This document shows positions 1-9,638 of a stretch of 64,000 nucleotides of DNA, piece by piece (the stretch's first letter is position 1; every line of letters begins with the position of its first letter). The position numbers and the translations under genes are program-made. The notes under the pieces are model-generated. The model saw nothing but the letters and a program-made list of their open reading frames with translations, searched no databases and was not told the origin of the DNA. Origin of the DNA: Sphingobacteriales bacterium (lineage in GTDB: Bacteria; Bacteroidota; Bacteroidia; Chitinophagales; JADIYW01); contig JADKIQ010000003.1 in NCBI GenBank assembly GCA_016721245.1, positions 3,501 through 67,500 on the forward strand. Reading direction: 5' to 3'.

Positions 1-506
1 AAATAATTGCTGATTCAATTGCATTAATTTTAAACGATCTGCATAATTTGGAGTATTTAAACGAATAAAATCTGCATAAGCAAAACTATTTTCGATAGTG
101 TTTTGTATCTCGTTATGTTCCGTATTATAATTTGATATTTTTTTAAATATAGATTGATATTCGTCTGTTATTTTTAATTGGTGATACAGCTTTAATTTTA
201 GCTGATTTATGTAATTTTCTGGTAGCTCTTTTGTTTCTTCTTGTATATAAATTTCTTCGATTTTATCTTTCAATAATTTTAATTCATTGCGCAATAAAAA
301 GTCATTTTCTTTCGTCCATTTTTTCTTAAAAAGTTTTAAGAAAATTTCTGATTTAGAAATTTCAACATCATTTTTTGTATTTATTAGCCATTTAAATAAC
401 TGAAGTAATGATTGTCTTTTTTCTTGTTTTAAAGCAATAGAAATTAATTTTTTTCTTGTTGCTCATTTAATGCATGAATTATTCTTACTGTTATCAAATC
501 TTTCAT
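1..506 (-). CDS. Helical protein of unknown function, 5' part only, frameshifted
   Basis: The reading frame starts with ATG at 506-504, runs leftward and leaves the window at base 1, so the C-terminus is missing. After about 20 codons it breaks at a run of seven T (448-454); adding one base restores an open frame to the window edge, so this looks like a one-base deletion. The restored protein is Lys/Glu-rich and probably helical, with no signal peptide. It aligns with the N-terminal part of the protein at 19582-21050 around a shared segment (LFKKKWTKENDFLLRNEL here, LFAKSYSEKNDYLWRNEI there), so the two are paralogues. I do not recognise the family and assign no function. Confidence 0.6.
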
Positions 507-662
507 TACATTCTTTTTGATTTAATTAATTGATTTACAAGTCTTTTGTATTGTAATATTAAATAAATATACAAAGATTTTCATTACAAAATAGCTGAGA
601 TTGATTTGTGTCGTTATAGAAAATACTTCAACTTTGAAATATCAAAAAATAAAACAATAATT

Positions 663-1766
663 ATGAAAAGATCAATCTATTCGACTATTTTATTACTAAT
701 AATAGGAATATCTTTAATTTCTTGTAAAAAAGACAAAACAGCAATAGAAGAACCACAAATACAAATTTTGGCGGGCGGCACTTTTACTTTAGTATTAAAA
801 ACAGACAATTCGCTTTTTGGTTGTGGTGGGAATGATTATGGGCAATTAGGTAATGGTACAAATACAAATAGGAATACTTTAATAAACATAGCAGATGGTA
901 TAAAATCTATTAGTGGTGGAGGATACCATACGCTAGTATTAAAAACAGATAATTCACTTTGGGCTTGTGGCTATAATGTTTATGGTCAATTAGGAGATGG
1001 TACTAATACAAATAGGAGTAGTTTGGTAAAAATAGCAGATGGCATAAAATCTATTAGTGCAGGAATTTTTTATACGCTAGTATTAAAAACAGATAATTCG
1101 CTTTGGGCTTGTGGTAGAAATGATAATGGACAACTTGGCGATGGTACAACAACAGATAAGAATAGTTTAGTAAAAGTAGCAGATGGTATAAAAGCTATCA
1201 GCGCTGGTTCTCGTCATACTTTAGTGCTAAAAACAGACAATTCACTTTGGGCTTGTGGTAATAATTATTATGGACAATTAGGCGATGGTACTACAACAAA
1301 TAGGAATAATTTAATAAAAATAGCAGATGGAATAAAAAATATCAGTACTGGTGAATCTCATACTTTAGTGCTAAAACTAGACAACTCATTTTGGGTTTGT
1401 GGCTATAATTCTTTTGGACAATTAGGAGATGGCACTACAACAAATAGTTCTAGTTTAGTAAAAATAGCAGACGGTATAAAAGCTATCAGTACTAATAGCA
1501 ATCACAGTTTTGTATTAAAAACAGATAATTCGCTTTGGGCTTGTGGTAGAAATGATAATGGACAATTAGGTGATGGCACGACAACAAATAGTCCTAGTTT
1601 AATAAAAATAGCAGATGGCATAAAAACTATTTGTGCTGGAAGATACCATTCGCTTGTATTAAAATCTGATAATTCAATTTGGAGCTGTGGTTCTAATTTA
1701 GACGGACAATTGGGTGATGGTTCAAACTCAAATAGAAATTCATTTGTACCAATTACTATACCTTAG
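663..1766 (+). CDS. RCC1-repeat lipoprotein
   Basis: I choose ATG 663 rather than an upstream GTG at 606 because it begins directly with a lipoprotein signal (hydrophobic LLLIIGISLISC followed by KKDK). The mature protein, about 350 residues, is almost entirely seven tandem repeats of about 48 residues with the core HTLVLKTDNSLWACG, then a GQLGDGT motif and IADGIKSIS. This is the RCC1/BNR blade pattern and predicts a seven-bladed beta-propeller anchored to the outer or inner membrane. The repeats are very similar to each other, including at DNA level, which suggests recent internal duplication or conversion. The ligand is unknown. Two other lipoprotein genes follow in the same direction. Confidence 0.85.
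   Translation: MKRSIYSTILLLIIGISLISCKKDKTAIEEPQIQILAGGTFTLVLKTDNSLFGCGGNDYGQLGNGTNTNRNTLINIADGIKSISGGGYHTLVLKTDNSLWACGYNVYGQLGDGTNTNRSSLVKIADGIKSISAGIFYTLVLKTDNSLWACGRNDNGQLGDGTTTDKNSLVKVADGIKAISAGSRHTLVLKTDNSLWACGNNYYGQLGDGTTTNRNNLIKIADGIKNISTGESHTLVLKLDNSFWVCGYNSFGQLGDGTTTNSSSLVKIADGIKAISTNSNHSFVLKTDNSLWACGRNDNGQLGDGTTTNSPSLIKIADGIKTICAGRYHSLVLKSDNSIWSCGSNLDGQLGDGSNSNRNSFVPITIP
777..1750 (+). repeat. Seven tandem RCC1-type coding repeats of about 144 bp
   Basis: The repeats are in frame and nearly uniform in length. Units 3 and 6 share a long identical stretch encoding CGRNDNGQLGDGTTT (near 1101 and 1529), more alike than adjacent units, which suggests conversion between non-adjacent copies. 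Confidence 0.8.
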
Positions 1767-1816
1767 TTAAAACTCAAAAAATAATGATATTTCAAAATAA
1801 TACAAATGACAAAACT

Positions 1817-2329
1817 ATGAAAAAAATTAAATCAATAATTATAATAACTATTGCACTTTGTACAATATCATGTGCATCTTGTTCTAAAGATTCAAAAAAA
1901 ACTAGTTCAGCTGGAAAAAATTTTTTAAGCTTTAAAATTGACGGTGTGCTTTGGGAATCTAAAGCAGATAAAGTATTTGGAAGTTATCACTTTAATGAAT
2001 CTCTTGGTAATAAATTATTACAAATTTCAGGTAGCAAAGGCGATGCACCAAACGACCAACCTTTTAACATTAATATTTATAATACTTTAGCTGAAGATAC
2101 ATACACCTTTAATCAGGATAATCCAGATAATAGTGTTGCACAAATAGCTCAACTTTCTGAAACAAAAATTTTATGTGGAGGCGCTGGATATGACTATGAT
2201 TTTACAGTAGTTGTTACCAAAGTTTCAAAAACTCCACAGATTGTAGAAGCTACATTTAATGGAACAATGGTTTGTAGTGATGGCAGTACAATTAGTATCA
2301 CAGACGGAAAATTTTCTTACCACGAATAA
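1817..2329 (+). CDS. Small lipoprotein of unknown function
   Basis: ATG 1817 is preferred over ATG 1784 because it starts directly at a signal sequence (MKKIKSIIIITIALCTISC) with the lipobox Cys at about residue 19. The mature part of about 150 residues opens with FLSFKIDGVLWESKADK. This 'F.IDG..W' opening is common in small Bacteroidota lipoproteins and is also seen in the protein at 16372-16845 (FSIDGVSYSGET). The rest is predicted to be beta-rich, with two Cys in the second half (LCGG, MVCSDG). It lies about 50 bp after the RCC1 lipoprotein and 10 bp before the next lipoprotein, so the three are probably co-transcribed. Function unknown. Confidence 0.75.
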   Translation: MKKIKSIIIITIALCTISCASCSKDSKKTSSAGKNFLSFKIDGVLWESKADKVFGSYHFNESLGNKLLQISGSKGDAPNDQPFNINIYNTLAEDTYTFNQDNPDNSVAQIAQLSETKILCGGAGYDYDFTVVVTKVSKTPQIVEATFNGTMVCSDGSTISITDGKFSYHE

Positions 2330-2339
2330 AAAATAGAAT

Positions 2340-2918
2340 ATGAAAACATCAAGATTAATTTTATTTATCGGAATAACATTTCTGTATATAAGTTGCAAAA
2401 AGGAAAAAGAAACAGACAATCCAAATAATATTATTCATCGAGTAATTAATAAGGAGATAATTTCAAAAGGTGATTTTTCTTCGGATTACACAGAAATTGA
2501 TATCGACGACAATAGCGTTGTAGATTATATATTGGAAATTAAATTGCAAAAATTCTCCAAAAGTACACGCTTTCTTGGCATGATAACAGGAAACGAAAGT
2601 TTAGCAACAGCTGCTAGCAATGAAGATCCATTTATTGTAAATAAATTGAGTAAGAATTCAATAATAAATAGTACTTCAACTGCTTGGACTCAATTGTCTT
2701 TTCTTGCAAATTATAGTAACGATTTAATTTCAACTATTAAAGAAGATGGATATGCTGGAAATGGTGATGTAATAGTTGGTGTAAAATTTCTAATAGATGG
2801 AAATACACATTTTGGTTGGATAATTATGAATACTTCAGTTAGTTATAAATATGCAATTGTTAAAGAAGTTGCTTATGATATTCGTCCAAATATTGCAATA
2901 AAAGCAGGAGAAAAATAA
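2340..2918 (+). CDS. Small lipoprotein, paralogue of the one at 14595-15182
   Basis: This 192-residue protein has a lipoprotein signal (LILFIGITFLYISC, then KKEKE). Its C-terminal half has the pattern YAGNGDVIVGVKF, then HFGWI, then ending PNIAIKAGEK. The minus-strand lipoprotein at 14595-15182 has the same arrangement (LAGNGDKYVGFRL, YYGWAKIN, ending NVAIKTGEK), so the two are homologues on opposite strands in separate lipoprotein groups. It follows the previous gene by 10 bp. I cannot assign a molecular role; a beta-sandwich surface protein is the likely shape. Confidence 0.75.
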   Translation: MKTSRLILFIGITFLYISCKKEKETDNPNNIIHRVINKEIISKGDFSSDYTEIDIDDNSVVDYILEIKLQKFSKSTRFLGMITGNESLATAASNEDPFIVNKLSKNSIINSTSTAWTQLSFLANYSNDLISTIKEDGYAGNGDVIVGVKFLIDGNTHFGWIIMNTSVSYKYAIVKEVAYDIRPNIAIKAGEK

Positions 2919-3004
2919 AATGTAATACAAATAATTTTCTCTAATGTTCAATATTTAATTAAAAACTTCTAAGCAAAAAATTTCATCATCAAAAATAAAT
3001 AATT

Positions 3005-3849
3005 ATGAAAAACCATAAATTACTTCTTTTAATCGGCGTTGTCACATCAATTTTATTGATAAATGGATGTACTAAAGACGCTGCACCTAGTTCTCCTTCG
3101 TTAAACACTCAAACTTTGTTTGTGCATGTATTTTTACCCCAAAAATCGGATTTGCATTTTACGATTTGAATCATGATGAAAATAAGGATAAAAAATATTT
3201 TATAGCTGAGCTAATGTATCAAGGTTCAGATACAATGAAAATTATTGATGGACCTTTTCCAATTACTAAACTAGCATCTAATTGGCCATCTCAGGTAAAG
3301 GATATTGGCATGGATAATAATTCATATTGGATAGTTTCAGCATCTATGGGAATTAAAATAACATCAGGTATTGCACAATATGATTCGATAAGTATTCTTG
3401 ATGGTAATCCTGGTACTTTAAGTCTTTTTGAGGATCCAAGTTTTGCTCGCTCAATGGTTGGAAAAACTCCACAAGGATTTACTTTAATTCAAGTGCCAAG
3501 TGGTGTTGGAGGTTCAACTCCGATGTATCCTATATTCTATTTTAAAGAAGGTTATTATGTAGATAAACCTTATAGCTGGTCAGCTATAGAATCAGCACCT
3601 ATTGCAAGCCTATTGCCAGGTAGTGCTGCCGCTAAATATGATTGGGCAAATATAGATAATGTTATATCATTTGCAAATGATGCTACTGGAAATTTTAGAA
3701 CACACCTTTTTTTCGATTTTAAAAATTGGCGGTATTTTTCTTGGGAAGAAAGTTGTGCAGTTGGTTGTACTGAACGAAAACTTACATTGAGTGAATATAA
3801 AAGTTTAGATGGGCTTTTAAAGTGGCCTGAAGGTTGGGGCAAACCATAA
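3005..3849 (+). CDS. Lipoprotein of unknown function, frameshifted near its N-terminus
   Basis: ATG 3005 opens a lipoprotein signal (LLLLIGVVTSILLINGC, TKD). The frame stops after about 54 codons, and the continuing frame (FAFYDLNHDENKDKKYF onward) is offset by one. The switch lies between about 3110 and 3121, where a run of T would need one more base. The restored protein is about 280 residues, ending WPEGWGKP. Its composition (many Tyr, Trp, Ser and Gly, two Cys near the end) suits an exported beta-rich protein. I do not recognise the family. The break is the first of a dense series extending to about 7.0 kb. Confidence 0.65.
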
Positions 3850-3922
3850 GGTTGTTTAAATTAAATTTAAAATAAGAGACATTAATTACTTTTCAAAATT
3901 ATAAACAATAAAACAAAATACT

Positions 3923-4946
3923 ATGAAACAAATAAAATTATAAATTGCTTTTGTTTTTATTCTATTTTGTTTTACGTCTTGCATACCAACTGGTTGAACT
4001 CCAACGCCAGTAAATAATGCAACTATTACCATAAAGGCAAAAATATTATTGCACCTTGTGGCGATACAATCATTCCAAAAGGTGTTAATTATGCTGTGTA
4101 TGGTTGGGGTTGGAATACATCGGAAAATTTGTTTCCTGAAATAGCAAAAAGTGGTGCGAATTGTGTGCGCATTGTTTGGTACAAAACAAATGCTGCTCCA
4201 GCGTATGCAAATCTTGCATTATTAGATTCTGCTTTATCAAGATGTATTCAACAAAAAATGATTCCAATTTTAGAGTTGCATGATGTAACTTGTCTTGATG
4301 ATACAAGTTCAATAATTGCAACAACAAATTGGTTTTACAAGCAACTGTAAAACCAATACTTTTAAAATATCAAAAATGGTTGATGATAAATCCTGTGAAC
4401 GAAGCTGGTTATGTTACGTGGAATAGCAATAACGAAACAAGATTTAAAATTATGTATCAATCAATTATTGCAAATTTTAGAAATGCTGGATTAAATATGC
4501 CATTAGTTTTAGATGCATCAGACTGCGGTCAACATCTTAATCTTTGGAAAAATATTGGAGCAACTTTACAGAGTTTTGATCCAAAACATAACCTCATTTT
4601 TTCTGCACATACTTATTGGACAAGTTATGCAAATACTACAACTGCAATAACTACTTTATTAAATGATGCAGCTACTTGGAATATCCCTATTTTATTGGGT
4701 GAAATTGCCAACAAGCAAGATGACAATGCTGGAAATTGTATTTACGATTTACCATTAACTACAGTAATGCAAATTGCAAATAACAATAATATTGGTTACT
4801 TAGCTTGGGTTTGGACACAAGATAATTGTGGTGCAAGACAAATGACCACAAATGGGAATTTTTCATCGCTTACTGCTTATGGAAATACCATAGTAAATTC
4901 ATCAGGTTATGGGATTAAATTTGCAAAAAAATCTAAATGCTGGTAG
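3923..4946 (+). pseudogene. GH5-family glycoside hydrolase lipoprotein, broken
   Basis: Several pieces in one direction together make a GH5-type beta-glycanase (cellulase/mannanase clan). The N-terminus from ATG 3923 encodes a lipoprotein signal (LFCFTSC) but carries an in-frame TAA after six codons and a TGA just after the lipobox. The catalytic domain then appears in other frames: KGVNYAVYGWGWN and VRIVWY (4078-4350), then a one-base shift at a T-run near 4333, then INPVNEAGYVTW with the expected acid/base Glu, FSAHTYW, and ILLGEIAN with the expected nucleophile Glu (to 4946). All catalytic motifs survive, so the lesions are either recent or sequencing errors. Two stops plus at least two frame changes make decay more plausible here than elsewhere. 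The native substrate, probably a beta-mannan or beta-glucan, is inferred from family only. Confidence 0.7.
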
Positions 4947-4951
4947 AATAA

Positions 4952-4983
4952 AAAATGGCTATTAATTATTAATAGCCATTTTT
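4952..4983. terminator. Bidirectional hairpin terminator
   Basis: ATGGCTATTAAT and ATTAATAGCCAT form a 12-bp stem (4955-4979) flanked by A-run and T-run. It lies between the convergent GH5 gene and sucB, so it can serve both. Confidence 0.85.
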
Positions 4984-4987
4984 TATT

Positions 4988-6286
4988 TTACAATTCCAAC
5001 AATGCTTTCACTGGATCTGTTCCGTACAACATCTTTTCAGGGTTTTCTAAAAAGTCTTTTACCATCACCAAAAATCCAACACTTTCTTTTCCATCTACAA
5101 TTCTATGGTCGTAAGATAAAGCTAAGTACATCATTGGTCGTATTTCTACTTTACCGTTGATTGCCATTGGTCTATCTTGTATTTTATGCATACCTAAATA
5201 GCACTTTGCGGTTGGTTGATAATTGGAGTTGATAACAAAGAACCAAACACGCCACCATTAGTAATTGTGAATGTTCCGCCTTCCATATCTTGTATGCTTA
5301 ATAAGCCGTCACGACCCAATAACGCTAGTCGTTTCACTTCTTTTTCTACACCAGCAAATGATAAACTTTCTGCATTTCTAATTACTGGAACTACTAACCC
5401 TTTTGGTGTAGAAACAGCAATTGAAATATCTACAAAATCATGGTAGATAATATTTTCATCATCGATGTAAGCATTGATAGCTGGAAATTTTGTAAGCGCT
5501 AATGCACAAGCTTTTGTAAAGAATGACATGAAGCCTAAACCAATACCATTTTTTTCTTCAAAAGGTTTTTTTATATTGTTCTAATTTGATGAATACGTGT
5601 CATGTCAACTTCATTAAAAGTGGTCAACATTGCCGTTTCATTTTTCACAGCTACCAAACTGCGAGAAATAGTTTTACGCATGCGCGTCATTTTCTCTGTT
5701 TTTCTTTGCGAAAAAAGTCACCAGTCGATAGTCGACTGATTGGCCGATTCTTTCGTTTTTCTTTTATTGTTTCTGGACTGACTCGACTGTCGACTTTCGA
5801 CTTCAACGCATCTTCTTTTGTAATTCTTCCATCAACGCCAGAACCTTGAATATCTTTTGCGTCAATACCTTTTTCATCTAATATTTTTTTTGCCGATGGT
5901 GATGGTGTACCTGTTGCGTAAGTCTTTTGGTCTTGGTCAATTGTCGATGGGTCTTCTTCGTTAACTTCAGCTTCTGCTTTTCTTCTACTTTACTTCTTTT
6001 TTCTGTCGACTGTGGACTGTTGACTGTGGACTTTTCTGGAGCAGCAGCATCAGTATCAATATAAGCAACTAAGCCACCAATTTTTATATCATCGCCTTCT
6101 TTGGCAACACGTGTAATCACGCCAGCCACTTCTGATGGCATTTCAAACGTTGCTTTGTCGGATTCAAATTCTGCTAAAGGCTGGTCTAGTTTTACATAAT
6201 CACCATCTTCCACTAACCAGGATGATAAGGTTACTTCTGTTACGGATTCGCCAACAGTTGGTACTTTTATTTCTATTTTTGCTCAT
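4988..6286 (-). CDS. sucB: Dihydrolipoyllysine succinyltransferase (E2 of 2-oxoglutarate dehydrogenase), frameshifted
   Basis: This is the E2 of the 2-oxoglutarate dehydrogenase complex, which moves succinyl groups from the lipoyl arm to CoA. From the N-terminus: a lipoyl domain (KVPTVGESVTEV, lipoyl Lys in FESDKATFEMPS), an E3/E1-binding domain (PSPSAKKILDEKGID) and the catalytic domain (MTRMRKTISR, then the active-site motif SYDHRIVDGKE). The start at 6286 is inferred; the frame must shift a few codons later. Five single-base breaks are needed to read it, near 6276, 5978, 5699, 5579 and 5196; four fit a base missing from a homopolymer and one (6276) an extra base. Restored length is about 433 residues, normal for the family. 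Both interdomain linkers consist of seven-base tandem repeats. It sits directly downstream of sucA. Confidence 0.85.
5716..5802. repeat. Two seven-base repeat tracts in the second sucB linker
   Basis: AGTCACC, AGTCGAT, AGTCGAC stand in tandem at 5716-5736. CTCGACT, GTCGACT, TTCGACT stand in tandem at 5782-5802. Both carry a GACT or AGTC core every seven bases and lie between the E3-binding and catalytic domains. Confidence 0.75.
6005..6032. repeat. Seven-base tandem repeat in the first sucB linker
   Basis: Four perfect-length units GTCGACT, GTGGACT, GTTGACT, GTGGACT. They encode the Ser/Thr/Pro/Gln linker (STVNSPQST) after the lipoyl domain. Confidence 0.85.
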
Positions 6287-6384
6287 TATTTAGATTGTTT
6301 GATTTATAGATTCAAGATTATTAGACAAATTTATTGTTTATGCAGTTTATGGATAATTGAGTTTTTCCTATAAGCTAATAAGCA

Positions 6385-9132
6385 TTAACTAAACGCCAAT
6401 TCCACCAATGCTTTTGTTCTTTTTCATGCAGTTTGCTGAAGCCTGTTGCCGGTGATGCCGCCTGCGGTCGTGCAATGCATTGTAAGTATTTTGCTTTATT
6501 GTAATTTAATAACAAGAAACCGTATGCACCCATATTGATGGGTTCTTCTTGTACCCAATGGAAAGTGGCTTTGCCGTATTTCTTAATCACAGCATCCAGT
6601 TGTTTGTCAGCCACCGGATACAATTGCTCTACTCTTACAATGGCAACATCCGTTCTGTTGTCTGCTTCTTTTTTGCCAGTAAATCATAATAGATTTTTCC
6701 GGTACAGAACAATACTTTTTTCACTGCATTTGCTTCCGTTGTATTTTCATCGTCTATAACTTCCTGGAATTTTCCTTCATAGATTTTTGAAATATTATCT
6801 ACGCATTTCGGATGACGCAGTAAGGATTTCGGCGACATATTAATCAATGGTTTTCTGAACGACCAGGCCAATTGTCTTCTGATTAAATGAAAGAAATTGG
6901 CTGGTGAAGTAATATTAGTTACTACCATATTATTCTCACCACATAGCTGCAAGAAGCGTTCAAGTCGTGCAGAACTATGTTCGGACCAGCGCCTTCATAG
7001 CCGTGTGGTAATAACAATACTAAACCACTTTGACGATTCCATTTCGTTTCGCAAGAAGCAATAAACTGGTCGATGATGATTTGCGCGCCGTTATCAAAAT
7101 CACCGAACTGTGCTTCCCAAATAGTTAGCGGTCCCGGCGAAGGCAGTGAATATCCAAACTCAAAACCCAATACACCATATTCAGATAAATGGGAATTGAA
7201 AATTCTGAAAGTTCCCTGTTTGCCGTCTTCTGCAATATGTTGTAAACGATTGTATTCTTCATTCGTTACTTCATCATATAAACAAGCATGACGATGCGAA
7301 AAAGTTCCACGCTTGACATCTTCGCCACTTAATCGAACATCTTTACCATCTAATAAAATAGAACCATATGCAATTAATTCTGCAGCTGCCCAATCCACCG
7401 TATTGTTTTCACGCATCAGTACACGACGTTGTTCCAGGTATTGCTGTATCTTTTTTAGAGGTTTGAAACCTTCAGGAACCTTTACCAGTGCTTTAATAAT
7501 TTTCACTAAATTATCTTTAGAAATTTTTGTTTCCGGAGAAGATTCAAAATCTTCATTGGTTGCTTTTCGCAATGCTTTCCAAGCTAATTCTGTTGGTTGC
7601 GGATTGTATTTCTTTTCCTGTTGTTTGTAATCATTGAGTCGAGCCTGCAATTCTGACCAGAATTCTTCTTCCATTTTTTTGGCAAATTCAGCTTCTGCAA
7701 CACCCCATTCGTACAGTTTTTTCTGATATAAATCCCGAACACCTACATGATCTTTAATGATTTTATACATCTGCGGTTGTGTGTATGATGGATCATCACC
7801 TTCGTTGTGACCCCATTTTCGGTAACACACCATATCCACAAATACATCTTTATTAAAACGCTGACGATATTCTGCTGCTAATTCAGCTACATACGTTACA
7901 CATTCCACATCATCGCCGTTTACATGAAAAACAGGAGCCTGAATGGTAGACGCTATGGATGTACAATAGTTTGATGTTCTGGCATCATCGAAATCTGTGG
8001 TAAATCCGATTTGGTTGTTGATGACAAAATGTATTGTTCCGCCTACGGTATAACCTTTTAACGATTGCATTTGCAATACTTCATATACAATACCTTGTCC
8101 GGCAACAGCCGCATCACCATGAATGGTAATAGGTAAAATTTTATCGTAATCTTCGTCGTAGATGGCATTTGCCTTTGCTCTGCAATAGCCTTGTACTACA
8201 GGATTTACGGCTTCTAAGTGAGATGGATTTGGAAGTAATTTGATATACACTTCTTTGCCATCCATTGTGTCATACTGAGAAGAATAGCCTAAGTGATATT
8301 TTACATCACCGGTGCCGGTTGAAAAATCATTAGGTGCGATGCCTTCAAATTCAGAGAACACCTGCTCGTATGTTTTTCCTACAATATTGCACAATACATT
8401 TAAACGACCGCGATGTGCCATACCGATAACAATTTCCTGTACACCGTGGTTGGCGGCAACATTTATCATAGAGTCTAATGCCGGAATGGTAGATTCGCCG
8501 CCTTCTAAGGAGAATCGTTTTTGACCGATATATTTGGTGCCTAGAAATTTTTCCAATACTTCACTTTCATTTAGCTTGGATAAAATTCTTTTTTTCTTTT
8601 CTATCGGATGCTCATAAGCTACATAGCCATGCTCGATTTGTTCGCGCAGCCAGGCACGTTCGTCTCTGTCGAGCACATAATTATATTCCCAACCGATGGT
8701 GCGGCAATAAATCTGTTTCAGTCGAGAAATGATGTCTTTCAGCTTTGCCTTTCCGATACCAATTTCTTTTCCGGCATGGAATTCCGTTTCCAGATCTTCT
8801 TCTGTTAAATTGAAATAATGCAATTCTAAGTCGGCATGTCGGTCTCTGCGCGGACGCAAAGGGTTGGTATTGGCTAATAAGTGGCCTTTATTTCTGTAGC
8901 CGCTGATCAGTTTCAGTACTTTAAATTCTTTAGGTGAAACGACTTCGATATTTCCTGAAGCTGTTGCGCCATTCAGTTGCGCGCCGTTTTCACCATATTT
9001 GTAAGCCAGGTCGAAGCCGGCAAAGAATTTTTTCCATTCCGGATCAACAGAATTCTGGTCTTTTAAGTAATCCTGATAAAGAGCATCAATGTAGCTCGGG
9101 TGTGCATTCGATAAAATCGATAAATCTTCCAT
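6385..9132 (-). CDS. sucA: 2-oxoglutarate dehydrogenase E1 component, frameshifted
   Basis: This is the thiamine-diphosphate-dependent E1 that decarboxylates 2-oxoglutarate in the TCA cycle. It begins MEDLSILSNAHPSYIDALYQ, a typical E1 N-terminus. Family motifs follow: FSLEGGESTIPALD, VIGMAHRGRLNVL, ITIHGDAAVAGQGIVYE, FGDFDNGAQIIIDQF and, near the end, WVQEEPINMGAY and RPQAASPATG. Three single-base losses interrupt it: near 6982 (G missing in CCGG), 6669-6674 (A/T run) and 6412-6415. With the last corrected the protein ends EQKALVELAFS at 6385, the usual OGDH ending, instead of running on to 6375. Restored length is about 916 residues, full size. sucB follows about 100 bp downstream. Essential metabolism makes sequencing error likelier than true decay. 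Confidence 0.9.
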
Positions 9133-9280
9133 GTTAAGTATATATTAATCAGAGTGCAAATATCGCGCTTTTGAATACAAAAAGGTATTAAAAAGCGTTA
9201 TTTTATATCTATAAGCGAAGAATTATGCAAAAAGTTCAGAATTAACCTAAAATTCACTTTTTTTAATCTAAACGTTTGAT

Positions 9281-9288
9281 TATCTTTG
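9281..9288 (+). promoter_or_regulatory. -7 promoter box of rpsT
   Basis: TATCTTTG matches the Bacteroidota TAnnTTTG box and ends 18 bp before the rpsT ATG. No clear -33 TTTG is visible. Confidence 0.7.
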
Positions 9289-9306
9289 CACACTCAAAAA
9301 GAAAAA

Positions 9307-9564
9307 ATGGCACATCATAAATCGGCAAAAAAGAGAATCAGACAAACGGCTAAGAAAAGATTAGCAAACCGTTATTATGGAAAAACTACGAGAAATGCAT
9401 TACGCAAATTCTTAGGTTTAACCGATAAAGCTGAAGCAGAAAAAACAATGGGAAGCGTTGTATCTCTGGTAGATAAATTAGCTAAAAGAAACCAAATCCA
9501 CGATAACAAAGCAGGACATTTGAAGTCTCAGGTGATGTTACATTTGAATGGATTGAAAAAATAG
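9307..9564 (+). CDS. rpsT: 30S ribosomal protein S20
   Basis: This is an 85-residue primary 16S rRNA-binding protein of the small subunit. The start MAHHKSAKKRIRQTAKKR at 9307 is typical of bS20; the in-frame extension to 9286 overlaps the promoter box and is rejected. The protein is very basic and wholly helical, with NRYYGKTTRNALRKF in the middle and a HDNKAGHLKSQV segment near the end. Its length matches the family. It is transcribed divergently from sucA and read toward radC. Confidence 0.95.
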   Translation: MAHHKSAKKRIRQTAKKRLANRYYGKTTRNALRKFLGLTDKAEAEKTMGSVVSLVDKLAKRNQIHDNKAGHLKSQVMLHLNGLKK

Positions 9565-9638
9565 TTGAAAAATAATTCCGTATTTTTTATGGAAAATGAG
9601 TGATTGGTGTATCTCAATGGTACACCAATTTTTGTTTT

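Noticed and set aside
5586..5849. Plus-strand frame within the sucB region
   Set aside because: Antisense of the sucB linker; the minus strand carries clear E2 domains.
5716..6032. Possible CRISPR or integron-like array in sucB
   Set aside because: Seven-base units without spacers and within a coding frame; not a CRISPR.
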